Positions 12,602 to 22,482 of a stretch of DNA of 64,000 bases are shown one piece after another (within the stretch, counting starts at the first letter, position 1; the number at the start of each line of letters is the position of its first letter). The stretch covers positions 34,103,074 to 34,167,073 of the forward strand of contig OZ038316.1 in NCBI GenBank assembly GCA_964035775.1. Direction: 5' to 3'. Made by a program: the position numbers and the translations under genes. The DNA is from Osedax frankpressi (Eukaryota; Annelida; Polychaeta; Sabellida; Siboglinidae). The notes beneath the pieces were generated by a model that saw only the letters and a program-made list of their open reading frames with translations, was not told where the DNA came from and made no database searches.

Positions 12602-12831
12602 GTTATACTTTCACGGCGATGTCATATAAACATTACATCATCTTTTATGTTAACGGCCAAGGCTATTCGAAAAGAGTCCAGGCCACTAAAATATTTGATT
12701 TCTTTTGTTTCCATAAATAAAAATAATAATGCTTCCTCGATGACTCCACAATAGACAATATATTCTAAGTTTGCTATATTTGTTATCATTACCTTGAGTT
12801 TTCTTCATTTAACGACACGCTTCTGTTTCAG

Positions 12832-12970
12832 AGATGATGTACGCCTCGTCTCTTCCCGTTACTGAGAACATCCCTACCCTACGAGTGCCTGGACATCGGG
12901 TTATCGTGGCTAGTAGATCGGTCTGGATGCAGAAGGCTCTGAGCAATGGAATGCGTTCGACCTATGATAG
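12832..12970 (+). CDS. BTB-BACK protein, exon 2
   Basis: After the acceptor TTCTGTTTCAG the frame reads MMYASSLPVTENIPTL, then RVPGHRVIVASRSVWMQKAL and SNGMRSTYD. The GHRVIVASRS stretch is the hallmark 'HR-x-V-L-A-x-R-S' of BTB domains, and the following Leu/Gly/Met is the usual 'F-x-x-M-L-x-x-G-M' region. Phases agree with both neighbours (starts with two bases, ends AG|GTTAGC in phase 2). Confidence 0.8.
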
Positions 12971-13443
12971 GTTAGCGGCGAGATCGCACGAACTGCTTCC
13001 GATTTTTAAATGTCTACAAACAACAACAAAATTGGAAAATAACACAAACTATGTTAATATTTTATGCAATCATAGATCTAGATTTGATTTTAATCCTGTT
13101 TTCTATATATCAAATAATCAATAAGTTAACTTGAACTGGATATTACTATTGTATATAAATCTAAATAAATTATTAATTAATTAATTATTTACATTGGATA
13201 ATGATCCAATTAATTAATTAATGTATTTAAAATGTAATTTATAAACAACTTAATATAATTAATTTATTTTTTTATTATCTAGTAAAGTTATCTTAAATTA
13301 TTAACTATTTAATAAAAGTAGTTATCCTCCCGTTTCTTACTTATTCTCACTATTTTTCTCATTGCTTTCTGCTTATCAGATTCTCAATGACACTATTGAT
13401 ATTCTGTTATATTTACCCTTATTTGAACCTTGACCCTCTGAAG

Positions 13444-13579
13444 GGAAGTCTGCATCTACGCTCCGAGCGAAAGGGTACTGATGCTATTCTTGAGACACAT
13501 ATATGGAGCTCTCCTGGACGAGGCTTGCTTGTCCCTGGACGATGTCTGCGATTTGTTCATCATGGCAGATAAATATCAG
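13444..13579 (+). CDS. BTB-BACK protein, exon 3
   Basis: It reads EVCIYAPSERVLMLFLRHIY, then GALLDEACLSLDDVCDLFIM and ADKYQ before CAG|GTCTAT. 'FLRHIYG...LSLDDVCDLFIMADKYQV' is the classic C-terminal part of a BTB domain (F-x-x-L-R-Y-I-Y, then L-x-x-A-D-K-Y). The only workable acceptor is CTCTGAAG at 13443, because the same frame has a TGA just upstream. Confidence 0.85.
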
Positions 13580-13621
13580 GTCTATGAAATTCTAATTAGT
13601 AAGATTTACAACTTTGTTGTT

Positions 13622-13685
13622 ATGTACGTCCTGTATGTCCTGTACGTCCTGTATGTCCTGTACGTCCTGTTGTCATGTATGTCCT
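13622..13685. repeat. 9-bp minisatellite just inside an intron
   Basis: Seven copies of GTCCTGTAY lie about 45 bp downstream of the exon 3 donor of the BTB gene. The unit being a multiple of three makes both strands open, which is not evidence of coding. Confidence 0.85.
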
Positions 13686-13927
13686 GCATTGTCCACAACA
13701 CCGATGATCTTATAACATGAACAATATAAAATACATATACATTGTACGTAAAAATTAAAGACACTATTGCATGATATTTCACCAGACTGATTCTCAAACA
13801 ATCAATCGATGTAACTTTATTGAGATTTAAAATATATTTAAGAAGATCATTAATTTAATAAACTAATTAGATACTTTTGTTCTGTAAATTTGAAAGTAAA
13901 CTATTTTACTATTATATTATAATGTCT

Positions 13928-14020
13928 TTATAGATATAGATATAGATATAGATATAAATATATATATATATCTATAGATATAAATATATATCTATAGATA
14001 TAGATATATATAAATATTAC
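13928..14020. repeat. TATAGA/TA microsatellite
   Basis: Runs of ATAGAT and TATATA form a short low-complexity stretch within the intron. Confidence 0.85.
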
Positions 14021-14212
14021 TATATTTAAAATTATTTTCATTGCATTTGAAATGTTTATTTATAGAATTCTCAAATCCTCAATAAAATATCATATTACAG
14101 CAAACTTTAATTTGTTGTAATTAGATATGTGTGTTTATATTTAAAAAGCATGTTTATTATATTTTATTAACCCTTATTACTGATTAATAACTTCATTATG
14201 ATTATATAACAG

Positions 14213-14323
14213 GTGCAGTCATTAATTCATATCACGGAACAAATTTTCATCAAACACATTGACTTGGATAATATATTCACAATACTTGTATTGGCAGAGC
14301 GATACTTCTCCTTTGAATTACTT
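14213..14323 (+). CDS. BTB-BACK protein, exon 4 (BACK-like region)
   Basis: The acceptor is ATTATATAACAG. The frame VQSLIHITEQIFIKHIDLDN continues as IFTILVLAERYFSFELL and ends CTT|GTTGGT in phase 0. The pattern L-x-x-x-E-x-I-x-x-x-I-D-x-x-N then L-x-L-A-E-x-Y is what follows the BTB core in BTB-BACK and speckle-type proteins. The exon is 37 codons, in phase with both neighbours. A 20-bp tandem array starts only about 25 bp after it. Confidence 0.8.
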
Positions 14324-14346
14324 GTTGGTACTACACGCGATACTCA

Positions 14347-15392
14347 TTAGTAGTACAACTATGTACTTAGTAATATTCATTAGTAGTACAACTATGTACT
14401 TAGTAGTACAACTATGTACTTAGCAATACAATTATGTACTTAGCAATGCAACTATGTACTTAGTAGTACAACTATGTACTTAGTAGTACAACTATGTACT
14501 TAGTAATATAACTATGTACTTAGCAATACAACTATGTACTTAGTAATACAGCTATGTACTTAGCAATACAACTATGTACTTAGTAGTACAACTATGTACT
14601 TAGCAATACAACTATGTACTTAGTAATACATCTATGTACTTAGCAATACAACTATGTAATCAGTACTACAACTATGTACTTAGCAATACAGCTATGTACT
14701 TAGTAATACAACTATGTACTTAGTAGTACAACTATGTACTTAGCAATACAACTATGTACTTAGTAATACATCTATGTACTTAGCAATACAACTATGTAAT
14801 CAGTACTACAACTATTTACTTGGCAAGACAACTATTTACTTAGTAATACAACTATGTACTTAGCAATACAACTATGTACTTAGCAATACAACTATGTAAT
14901 CAGTACTACAACTATGTACTTGGTAATACAACTATGTACTTGGTAATACAACTATTTACATAGTAATACAACTATGTACTTAGCAATTCAACTATGTACT
15001 TGGCAATACAACTATGTACTTAGTAGTAAAACTATGTACTTAGCAATACAACTATGTAATCAGTACTACAACTATGTACTTGGTAATACAACTATGTACT
15101 TGGTAATACAACTATTTACATAGTAATACAACTATGTACTTAGCAATACAACTATGTATTTGGCAATACAACTATGTACTTGGCAATACAACTATGTACT
15201 TAGTAGTACAACTATGTACTTAGCAATACAACTATGTAATCAGTACTACAACTATGTACTTGGTAATACAACTATGTACTTGGTAATACAACTATTTACA
15301 TAGTAATACAACTATGTACTTAGCAATACAACTATGTACTTGGCAATACAACTATGTACTTAGTAATACAACTATGTACTTGGCAATACATT
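14347..15392. repeat. 20-bp minisatellite in intron 4 of the BTB gene
   Basis: About 50 copies of TAGCAATACAACTATGTACT with TAGTAG, TAGTAA, TTGGTA and CAGTAC variants. Blocks of five to six units recur about every 180 bp (CAGTACTACAACTATGTACT at 15061 and 15241, for example), indicating higher-order duplication. Confidence 0.93.
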
Positions 15393-16290
15393 TACTTTGT
15401 CCCAGAGCATATTTGATCATGTGGGGATCTGCTTTTATTGAACCTCATTAAATATGATTTCTATCTTATCTAACAATAGAAATATTTATACTCCAAATGG
15501 ATTCATACTTTAGGATTTCTATTGTTTAATTGTGTAAATACGATTATGACTCATCACTCCAAGAATAAAGAAGAAGCTGTGTTTTATTTTGCAATTATAG
15601 AAAAATGGAACATTTCATATATTCCTGCAATTATTTGTATATGATATAACTTGATTACAATTAATGATATATGGTCAAATATTTCAAATATATTTTATAT
15701 AATCTATTTATTTATATTAAACACATATTTTACCAATATAAAATTAATACTTAATTTATTTTTTATCAAATTATAAATTTTTATTTTTTAAAGATATCTA
15801 CATTGAATATTACATTATTACATTATAATCACACATTATTATAAATAAATAGTTCATTTAATTTATACATTATATTTAATAATCATATTAAAATGAAATA
15901 TATACGATTATTTTATAAAATTATCTTTAAGTAAAATATTATTTTTAGAAAAACATTTCCCAATTTTTCTCTACACCGAAGTAAATTTCTTACTTAACTT
16001 AAAGTTTCTTATCTTGTCATAAATCACTTGAATTATGAGATTTTTAATATACAATAATATTCTATACGCAATAGAAATGAAATAACTATATATTACTGTT
16101 AATAATATAGGTTACATATATCTATTATCAATCGTATTCTGTAAAAACCAAAATAAAACCAGTTGTAGATGTAATTAATCATATATCATTGAAATTGGCT
16201 GAATCACCAGATTGTATATGAAATACAACATTTTATTGGTGTTTATTGCCGAGACTAGGTATGAATTGTAGCGTTTAGATAATGAATTCT
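15393..16290. other. AT-rich remainder of BTB intron 4
   Basis: About 900 bp of AT-rich intron without a recognisable exon or element. Confidence 0.5.
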
Positions 16291-16301
16291 CATGTTTACA
16301 G

Positions 16302-16394
16302 GAATATTGCAAGGAATACCTGAAGGATAATGATTTTCTATTGGGTAGCACAGATTCTAACAACCTCTCCGATAATCTGAAGGAAGAGTTGAAA
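16302..16394 (+). CDS. BTB-BACK protein, exon 5, with alternative in-exon stop at 16419-16421
   Basis: The acceptor CATGTTTACAG is followed in phase 0 by EYCKEYLKDNDFLLGSTDSN, then NLSDNLKEELK. The E-x-C-x-E-Y-L-K opening continues the BACK-like helices. If the phase-0 donor AAA|GTGTTA at 16394/16395 is used, the exon joins the coding exon at 16695. If not, it reads VLVCRDNV and stops at 16419-16421, with AATAAA at 16489-16494. The two readings would give proteins with different C-termini. Confidence 0.75.
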
Positions 16395-16488
16395 GTGTTA
16401 GTTTGCAGAGATAATGTGTAAACTTACATCTTATCTCTACGTTAACATTCTAATTATTATATCTTAACCAATGTTTACTTCAGTATTT

Positions 16489-16494
16489 AATAAA
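16489..16494 (+). terminator. Possible intronic polyadenylation signal of the BTB gene
   Basis: A canonical AATAAA lies 68 bp after the in-exon stop codon, inside what would otherwise be the last intron. In an AT-rich region such hexamers occur often by chance, so it supports early polyadenylation only weakly. Confidence 0.3.
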
Positions 16495-16694
16495 TACTAT
16501 TTATCATTCTGCTAAATTTAAAGAAATTTATCAATTTAATCTTTCCCCGTCTTCACTTCTCTCTCCTTCTCTCTCTTATCCCTCTGCCTCTCTTCCTCGT
16601 ACTCTTCACCTCCTTCTCTTACTCCATTATATCTTTGCCCACTTACAAGTACTTAACAAGTTGATGTCGTCACCTCTACCATAACTGTCTGCAG

Positions 16695-16820
16695 GCAAAA
16701 TTTCTCCAAAAGTCAAAAGGTCACGGGAACTCTGGTTATCTGAAGGACATGTCCTTGCACCAGACAATCGAGGACGTGAGGTGCGAGGAAATTTACATTG
16801 CGGTGGACCTAACGCCGTAA
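16695..16820 (+). CDS. BTB-BACK protein, exon 6 (C-terminal exon)
   Basis: A long pyrimidine tract (16540-16640) and the acceptor ACTGTCTGCAG precede a phase-0 frame AKFLQKSKGHGNSGYLKDMS, then LHQTIEDVRCEEIYIAVDLT-P and TAA at 16818-16820. Phase agrees with the donor at 16394/16395. The base composition stands well above the AT-rich surroundings. It has no recognisable domain; in this position it would be the tail of the BTB protein. A possible poly(A) signal (AATAAA) is at about 17391. Confidence 0.6.
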   Translation, partial: AKFLQKSKGHGNSGYLKDMSLHQTIEDVRCEEIYIAVDLTP

Positions 16821-17050
16821 ACTGCGACACCGTATCGCAGCTCCGCTAGGTTCAAATGGTTCAAACCCAGACCCCATCTCCCAAGAGAACACAATTTCGC
16901 ATGTTTTCGCTAGAAATTTAGATTGCGGGCTCAGTCTCGCGTTGTATTGATTTGTATGCAACCTGGCTGTGAATTTACCAGAATATCGACTTAGCAATCC
17001 ACCAAACCAACCAACCAACCAACCAACCAAACCAACCAACCAACCAACCA
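16821..17050. other. 3' flank or UTR with B-box-like motif and CCAA repeat
   Basis: Contains GGTTCAAACCC (about 16861), which resembles a tRNA-type B box but without a convincing A box, followed by a (CCAA)n microsatellite at about 16998-17050. It may be 3' UTR of the BTB gene or a degraded SINE head. Confidence 0.35.
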
Positions 17051-17430
17051 GTCAATGGACATATAGCTCGAGAAATCAGCAGGTTGTCATATATGCAAAA
17101 TGACTAAGTATTATTTTTAGAATAACTAGAAATCTTTATATAGACTCCGTAGTAAACAGCTGGCTGACACTGTACTTCGGCCTGGTAATATGCATTACTG
17201 TATTTATATAACTTATTGAATTCACCATTGTTAGTGAACCTGTTAATGATTTTGTTATGCATGCACCCACTGTTATTAAATTCATCAGCCATACTATTAC
17301 TCTATATATAGTAATACATATATATATAAGCAAACGGGTACATCATGATTAGCATTATTACACTAATACCTCTGACCACACTACACCAACAATAAATATT
17401 TATAAAACCACTTACTATTGTAGTATATTT
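17051..17430. other. Intergenic spacer between convergent genes
   Basis: AT-rich, no exon found. A possible plus-strand polyadenylation signal AATAAA occurs at about 17391. Confidence 0.4.
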
Positions 17431-18565
17431 AATTTATAATAATAGTAATATTGATTATAATAATAGAAATATTGATTTATAATAATATTTATTGTAATAG
17501 TTTTATTTATTATAATAGTAATAATATTTATTGTAACAGTAATATTGATTATAATAATAATATTTATTGTAACAGTAACATTTATTGTAATAGTTTTATT
17601 TATTATAATAATAGTAATAATATTTATTGTAACAGTAACAGTTTTATTTATTATAATAATAGTAATACTATTTATTCAAACAGTAATATTGATTATAATA
17701 ATAGTAAAATTGATTATAATAGTAATATTTATTGTAACAGTAATATTTATTGTAATAGTAATATTGATTATAATAATTGTAATATTAATTATAATGTTAA
17801 AATTTATTATTATAGTTTTACTATATTATATAGCATGTATTGATTATAATAGCATTAATTATTATAATATTGAGTATTGTAATTTATATTATAATAATAG
17901 TAATATTGATTATAATAATAATATTAATTATAATAATAGCATTAATTATTATAATATTGAGTATTGTAATTTATATTATAATAATAGTAATATTGATTAT
18001 AATAATAATATTAATTATAATAATAGCATTAATTATTATAATATTGAGTATTGTAATTTATATTATAATAATAGTAATATTGATTATAATAATAGAAATA
18101 TTGATTATAATAATATTTATTGTAATAGTTTTATTTATTATAATAATAGTAATAATATTTATTGTAACAGTAATATTGATTATAATAATAGTAATATTGA
18201 TTATAATAATAATATTTATTGTAACAGTAATATTTATTGTAATAGTTTTATTTATTATAATAGTAATAATATTTATTGTAACAGTAATATTGATTATAAT
18301 AATAGTAATATTGATTAAAATACTAGAAATATTGATTATAATAATAGTAAAATTGATTATAATAGTAATATTTATTGTAACAGTAATATTTATTGTAATA
18401 GTAATTGATTATAATAATTGTAATATTAATTATAATGTTAAAATTTATTATTATAGTTTTACTATATTATATAGCAAAATTGATTATAATATTTATTATA
18501 ATAGCATTAATTATTATAATATTGAGTATTGTAATATATATTATAATAATAATAATATACTGTGA
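17431..18565. repeat. Degenerate AT trinucleotide-like array with 87-bp higher-order units
   Basis: Purely A/T-rich blocks built from ATAATAGTAATATTGATTAT-like words. The word AGCATTAATT recurs at 17851, 17938 and 18025, giving an 87-bp higher-order period. Long plus-strand frames rich in Ile, Asn and Tyr are an artefact. The right end forms the 3' flank of the minus-strand gene, whose stop codon is at 18569-18571. Confidence 0.9.
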
Positions 18566-18568
18566 GGA

Positions 18569-18745
18569 CTAGAGTCGTGGGACTGGAATTTTCCGTTTTT
18601 CCATGAAATAGCAGTGAAAAATATATGTATTGTTACGCTTCAGTGAACACCGAATTGGAGCTAAGAAATCACTTCTCCAAACATTACATAACACTACGTC
18701 ACCAGCATAACACTGCTTTTGAAAATAGAAACCACATTCAAATAT
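18569..18745 (-). CDS. Terminal exon of unrecognised minus-strand gene
   Basis: On the minus strand, acceptor CCTCCAACACAG is followed in phase 0 by IFECGFYFQKQCYAGDVVLC, then NVWRSDFLAPIRCSLKRNNT and so on to VPRL and TAG. That is 58 residues with five cysteines, suggesting disulphides and possibly an extracellular or lumenal domain. The phase equals that of the previous exon's donor (CAG|GTATTC at 20023). Not recognised. The stop is followed directly by the AT array, where several ATAATAAATA-type hexamers could serve for polyadenylation. Confidence 0.65.
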   Translation of the reverse strand: MFECGFYFQKQCYAGDVVLCNVWRSDFLAPIRCSLKRNNTYIFHCYFMEKRKIPVPRL

Positions 18746-18767
18746 CTGTGTTGGAGGTCAAGGTGCA

Positions 18768-20012
18768 TGTGAGAGGGAGGGAGGGAGGGAGAGAGGGAGG
18801 GAGGGAGGGAGAGAGAGGGAGGGAGAGAGAGGGAGGGAGAGAGAGGGAGAGGAAGGGAGAGAGGAAGGGAGAGAGAGAGAGGGAGGGAGAGAGAGGGAGG
18901 GAGAGAGAGAGAGGGAGGGAGGGAGGGAGGGAGAGAGGGAGGGAGGGGGAGGGAGAGGGAGGGAGAGGGAAGGAGAGAGAGGGAAGGAGAGAGAGAGGAA
19001 GGGAGAGGAAGGCAGGTAGAGGGAGAGGGAGAGGGAGAAAGAGAGGGAGAGAGAGGGAGGGAGAGGGAGGGAGGGAAGGAGAGAGAGGAAGGGAGAGGAA
19101 GGGAACGGGAGAGAGAGAGAGGAAGAGAGAGAGAGAGAGGGAGGGAGAGGGCGGGAGGGAAGGAGGGAGGTAGGGAGGGAGAGGGAGGGAAGGAGATAGA
19201 GAGGAAGGGAGAGAGGGAGGTAGGGAGGGAGAGGGAGGGAGGGAAGGAGGGAGAGGGAGGGAGAGAGAGGGAGAGGAAGGGAGAGAGAGAGAGGGAGGGA
19301 GAGAGAGGGAGGGAGAGAGAGGGAGGGAGGGAGGGAGGGAGAGAGGGAGGGAGGGGGAGGGAGAGGGAGGGAGAGGGAAGGAGAGAGAGGGAAGGAGAGA
19401 GAGAGGAAGGGAGAGGAAGGGAGGTAGAGGGAGAGGGAGAGGGAGAAAGAGAGGGAGAGAGAGGGAGGGAGGGAAGGAGAGAGAGGAAGGGAGAGGAAGG
19501 GAACGGGAGAGAGAGAGAGGAAGAGAGAGAGAGAGAGGGAGGGAGAGGGCGGGAGGGAAGGAGGGAGGTAGGGAGGGAGAGGGAGGGAAGGAGATAGAGA
19601 GGAAGGGAGAGAGGGAGGTAGGGAGGGAGAGGGAGGGAGGGAAGGAGGGAGGGGAAGGGAGACAGTGAGGGAGACAGTGAGGGGGACAGGGAGAGGGAGA
19701 GGGAGAGAGAGAGGGAGGGAGGGAGAGAGGGAGGGAGGGAAGGAGGGAGGGAAGGAGGGAAAGGAAGGGAGAGGGAGGGAGGGAGAGAGAGGGAGGGAGG
19801 GAGGGAGAGAGAGGGAGGAAAGGAAGGAGGGAGAGAGGGAGGGAAGGAGAGATACAGGGAGGCAGAGATACAGGGAGAGGGAGGGAAACAGGGAGAGGGA
19901 GAGAGGGATAGAGAGAGAGGGGGGAGGGAGGGAAGGAGAGAGAGGAAGGGAGAGAGAGAGAAAGAGGGAGAGAAGGAGAGTGAGGGAGAGAGGGATAGGG
20001 AGAGGGAGGCAG
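18768..20012. repeat. 1.2 kb GA-rich (polypurine) array in an intron, with about 408-bp duplication
   Basis: An almost unbroken purine strand of GGGA, GAGA and GGAA words on the plus strand. On the sense (minus) strand of the host gene it is polypyrimidine. A landmark with GGTAGAGGGAGAGGGAGA recurs 408 bp apart (about 19015 and 19423), and TAGGGAGGGAGAGGGAGGGA blocks recur likewise. It begins about 10 bp after the donor at 20023 and ends about 25 bp before the acceptor of the terminal exon, so it is nearly the entire intron. Ser/Pro/Leu- and Arg/Glu/Gly-rich open frames in it are compositional. Confidence 0.93.
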
Positions 20013-20022
20013 AGTCGAATAC

Positions 20023-20256
20023 CTGAAAGTTGCCATAAACTTGTGCTGCATATTTGTAACATATTTCGATGTAAAATTTATTATTCACGTGCAAATTGAA
20101 GTCGAGATGTTGCCTGGAGAATTGTTCACGAAATGTGTTCATTTCGTCGCCGCCAGGTGGTGATGCTATGACGTTGAAACGGTGAAGTGGAGCCGCGCGG
20201 TGGTAGAGACGGGCGAAACGCTCACGGAACTCGGGAGATGCCAAGTATCCGATGGA
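20023..20256 (-). CDS. Penultimate exon of unrecognised minus-strand gene
   Basis: The acceptor TAACGTCGCAG is followed by 78 codons: SIGYLASPEFRERFARLYHR, then AAPLHRFNVIASPPGGDEMN, ending AQVYGNFQ before CAG|GTATTC. GC-rich at its start, no stop, phase 0 at both ends and consistent with its neighbours. A run LDFNLHVNNKFYIEICYKYA looks like beta strands. I do not recognise the family. Confidence 0.7.
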
Positions 20257-20444
20257 CTGCGACGTTAATGAAAGGTTAAAGGCCAGATAGGGTTAACTGG
20301 AGTAGATGAATGGAGGGAATGAATAAGGGAATAGGTGAGGGTAAAGGAGGTACTCGAGGGTAATTGGAGGTTAAAATGTAAAGGAGAAGGAGGGGAAGCG
20401 TGTAGGAACAGTTTTTAATTGCAGTGGATATAATGTAACAAGCA

Positions 20445-20502
20445 CATCACTATTACGTCACCGCTACGCCATCATTACGTCATCATTACGTCACCGAAAC
20501 AC
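20445..20502. promoter_or_regulatory. Cluster of CRE/ATF-like TTACGTCA sites in a short intron
   Basis: Three copies of (T)TACGTCA occur within 50 bp (TATTACGTCACC, CATTACGTCATC and CATTACGTCACC), inside the 257-bp intron of the minus-strand gene. They resemble ATF/CREB half or full sites. Their local repetition may also be just a short tandem duplication. Confidence 0.35.
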
Positions 20503-20513
20503 GCGGCCCATAC

Positions 20514-20687
20514 CTTATCATTACGCAATATCCAAATGGTAGAGAAAATATTAACTGCAACGGAATTGAAACGGACATTCACTCTTAATGAAATTGGACC
20601 TTTGACCGAGATGCTTTCAAATGTCAGTGTCACGGGGTACAGTTGGTGAGGTGAATGTTCGGAGAGGCTGTGAGTGGGAATGTGGGC
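20514..20687 (-). CDS. Internal exon of unrecognised minus-strand gene
   Basis: The acceptor TTCCTCTACCCAG gives 58 codons: AHIPTHSLSEHSPHQLYPVT, then LTFESISVKGPISLRVNVRF, ending WILRNDK before AAG|GTATGG. Both ends are phase 0. A second acceptor 22 nt downstream (CACTCACAG) keeps the same frame if the previous exon ends in phase 2. Alternating beta-type residues (SLRVNVRFNSVAVNIFSTIW) suggest a beta sandwich. Family not recognised. Confidence 0.7.
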
Positions 20688-20749
20688 CTGGGTAGAGGAA
20701 GAGAGATAGTATTGGTGCTATTAATATATTAATCCAGGTACTACGAATA

Positions 20750-20950
20750 GTTATATAATAATAATTGAAGAATATTATATTTAAAATAATTATACAAGAA
20801 TTTATAATAGTTACATCATCTGGATGTATGAGGTCGTACTTATAATTCAAGTACTTTCGAATGGCTAGAAAAGAAGACAATGTAACTATTATAAATTCTT
20901 TTATAATTATTTTTTTATTTATTTTAAATAAATAATAAACATTATATTAT
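20750..20950. repeat. Inverted pair of MITE-end sequences flanking a possible micro-exon
   Basis: Plus-strand AATTATACAAGAATTTATAA...GTTACATCATCTGG (about 20786-20826) is matched in inverted orientation by GTAACTATTATAAATTCTTT...ATTATTT (about 20880-20915). About 50 bp separate the arms. The same words end the MITE copies at 21079 and 63655. Confidence 0.6.
20815..20864 (-). CDS. Possible 50-bp micro-exon of the minus-strand gene, or MITE-derived artefact
   Basis: The acceptor CTTCTTTTCTAG and donor GAT|GTAACT bound a single open frame, IRKYLNYKYDLIHPDD, with phases fitting exons at 21315 (phase 1) and 20687 (phase 0). But its last bases and its donor belong to a MITE terminal sequence. If it is not an exon, the upstream exon can splice from AATAG|GTTATT (phase 2) to the alternative acceptor of the next exon. 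Confidence 0.35.
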
Positions 20951-21078
20951 AAATGCCAATATTTTTTCCTTATTATCTTACAAAAAAAACTACATTTTCT
21001 AATTAAACCTAATATATAAATATTTACTATATAAATATTTAATATATCAATATTAGTATTTAAAAATAATATTAACAA

Positions 21079-21213
21079 TCCAGGAAACCATCCAGGTCAT
21101 TTTTTGATAAAAGTTAAAATATATTTTATTTGCATGAAAAATATATTATGTATATTTTTTATTTAAAATAATTATATAAGTAAGTATAATTGTTACATCA
21201 TATGGTTTCTTGG
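21079..21213 (+). mobile_element. MITE-like element, copy B, with terminal inverted repeats
   Basis: About 135 bp, bounded by CCAGGAAACCAT on the left and ATGGTTTCTTGG on the right. These are inverted repeats of each other at 11 of 12 positions. The inner ends CCATCCAGGTCAT and GTTACATCATATGG also mirror partly. AT-rich and non-coding. A further inverted partial copy follows at about 21229-21300. It sits in an intron of the minus-strand gene. Confidence 0.65.
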
Positions 21214-21314
21214 GAGATATAAACAGATGATGTAATTATTATAAATTCTAATATAATATATTTTATTAAAATAAAACTTATTCATAACTTGAAATGCAAA
21301 CAAAAGTAAATCAC

Positions 21315-21521
21315 CATCAAAGAATAACCTATTGTTGGTAATTTCATCGGAAGCATTGTTGTGCGTGAAGTAGTAATTCTGATACTGGACAACGACATTA
21401 ATCTGGGAGGATTTCACCCGGAGGTCAAGAAAAAGCTGAGATAACAATGAACCCGGCAACAGACACCCGTACAAGACAAAGTTCTCCTGCAGGGTTGCAA
21501 AGCGTACAATGGTAGAGTCAC
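21315..21521 (-). CDS. Internal exon of unrecognised minus-strand gene
   Basis: The acceptor CCCCACCCTGCAG is followed after two bases by DSTIVRFATLQENFVLYGCL, then LPGSLLSQLFLDLRVKSSQI, NVVVQYQNYYFTHNNASDEI and TNNRLFFD, ending GATG|GTGATT in phase 1. Another donor, AATAG|GTTATT, ends it in phase 2. There is a potential N-glycosylation site (NNAS). Unrecognised. The 23-bp array begins about 10 bp upstream of the acceptor on the transcript. Confidence 0.65.
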
Positions 21522-21529
21522 CTGCAGGG

Positions 21530-22365
21530 TGGGGAACAATGATCCAGGGTAGTGGGGAACAGAGATCCAGGGTAGTGGGGAACAATGATACAGGGTAGTG
21601 GGGAACAATGATCCAGGGTAGTGGGGAACAATGATACAGGGTAGTGGGGAACAGAGATCCAGGGTAGCGGGGAACAGAGATCCAGGGTAGTGGGGAACAG
21701 AGATCCAGGGTAGCGGGGAACAGAGATCCAGGGTAGCGGGGAACAGAGATCCAGGGTAGCGGGGAACAGAGATCCAGGGTAGCGGGGAACAGAGATCCAG
21801 GGTAGTGGGGAACAAAGATCCAGGGTAGTGGGGAACAATGACCCAGGGTAATGGGGAACAGAGATCCAGGGTAGTATGGAACAGAGATCCAGGGTAGTAT
21901 GGAACAGAGATACAGGGTAGTGAGGAACAGAGATCCGGGGTAGTGGGGAACAGAGATCCAGGGTAATGGGGAACAGAGATCCAGGGTAGTGGGGAACAGA
22001 GATCCAGGGTAGTGGGGAACAGAGATCCAGGGTAGTGGGGAACAGAGATCCAGGGTAGTGGGGAACAGAGATCCAGGGTAGTGGGGAACAGAGATCCAGG
22101 GTAGTGGGGAACAGAGATACAGGGTAGTGGGGAACAGAGATCCAGGGTAGTGGGGAACAGAGATCCAGGGTAGTAGGGAACAATGCCCCAGGGTAGTGGG
22201 GAACAGAGATCCAGGGTAGTGGGGAACAGAGATCCAGGGTAATGGGGAACATATATCCAGGGTAGTGGGGAACAGAGATCCAGGGTAGTGGGGGAACAAG
22301 GATCCAGGATAGTGGGGATCAAGAATCCAGGGTGGTGGGGAACAAGGATCCAGGGTAGTGTAAAT
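21530..22365. repeat. 23-bp minisatellite in an intron of the minus-strand gene
   Basis: About 36 copies of AGATCCAGGGTAGTGGGGAAC (plus AC or AG) with AATGAT, AGCGGG and GGTAAT variants. On the sense strand the unit contains CTGTTCCCCACTACCCTGG, which resembles the functional acceptor CCCCACCCTGCAG next to it. Long Pro/Ser/Leu frames are artefacts of the repeat. Confidence 0.93.
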
Positions 22366-22411
22366 ACATACCATGGAACTTCCGCAAATGAATCATTATT
22401 CGATGGTACTC

Positions 22412-22482
22412 GAATCACCAACTACTCAGGGATTCGGCAACTACTCAGGGATTCGGCAACTACTCGGGGATTCGGCAAATCT
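22412..22482. repeat. 19-bp triplication of an exon end with its splice donor
   Basis: Three tandem copies of CTACTCRGGGATTCGGCAA (plus strand). On the minus strand this is TTGCCGAATCCCYGA|GTAG, which is the last 15 bases of the exon at 22464-22548 plus its donor. The copies differ at one base. Confidence 0.8.

Noticed and set aside
16858-16872. tRNA gene suggested by GGTTCAAACCC
   Set aside because: No matching A box, acceptor stem or anticodon arm could be drawn.
18694-20244. 516-codon Ser/Pro/Leu-rich frame on the minus strand
   Set aside because: Only the first about 78 codons and the last exon are plausible. The middle is the CT array, which sits between a good donor and a good acceptor and is intron.
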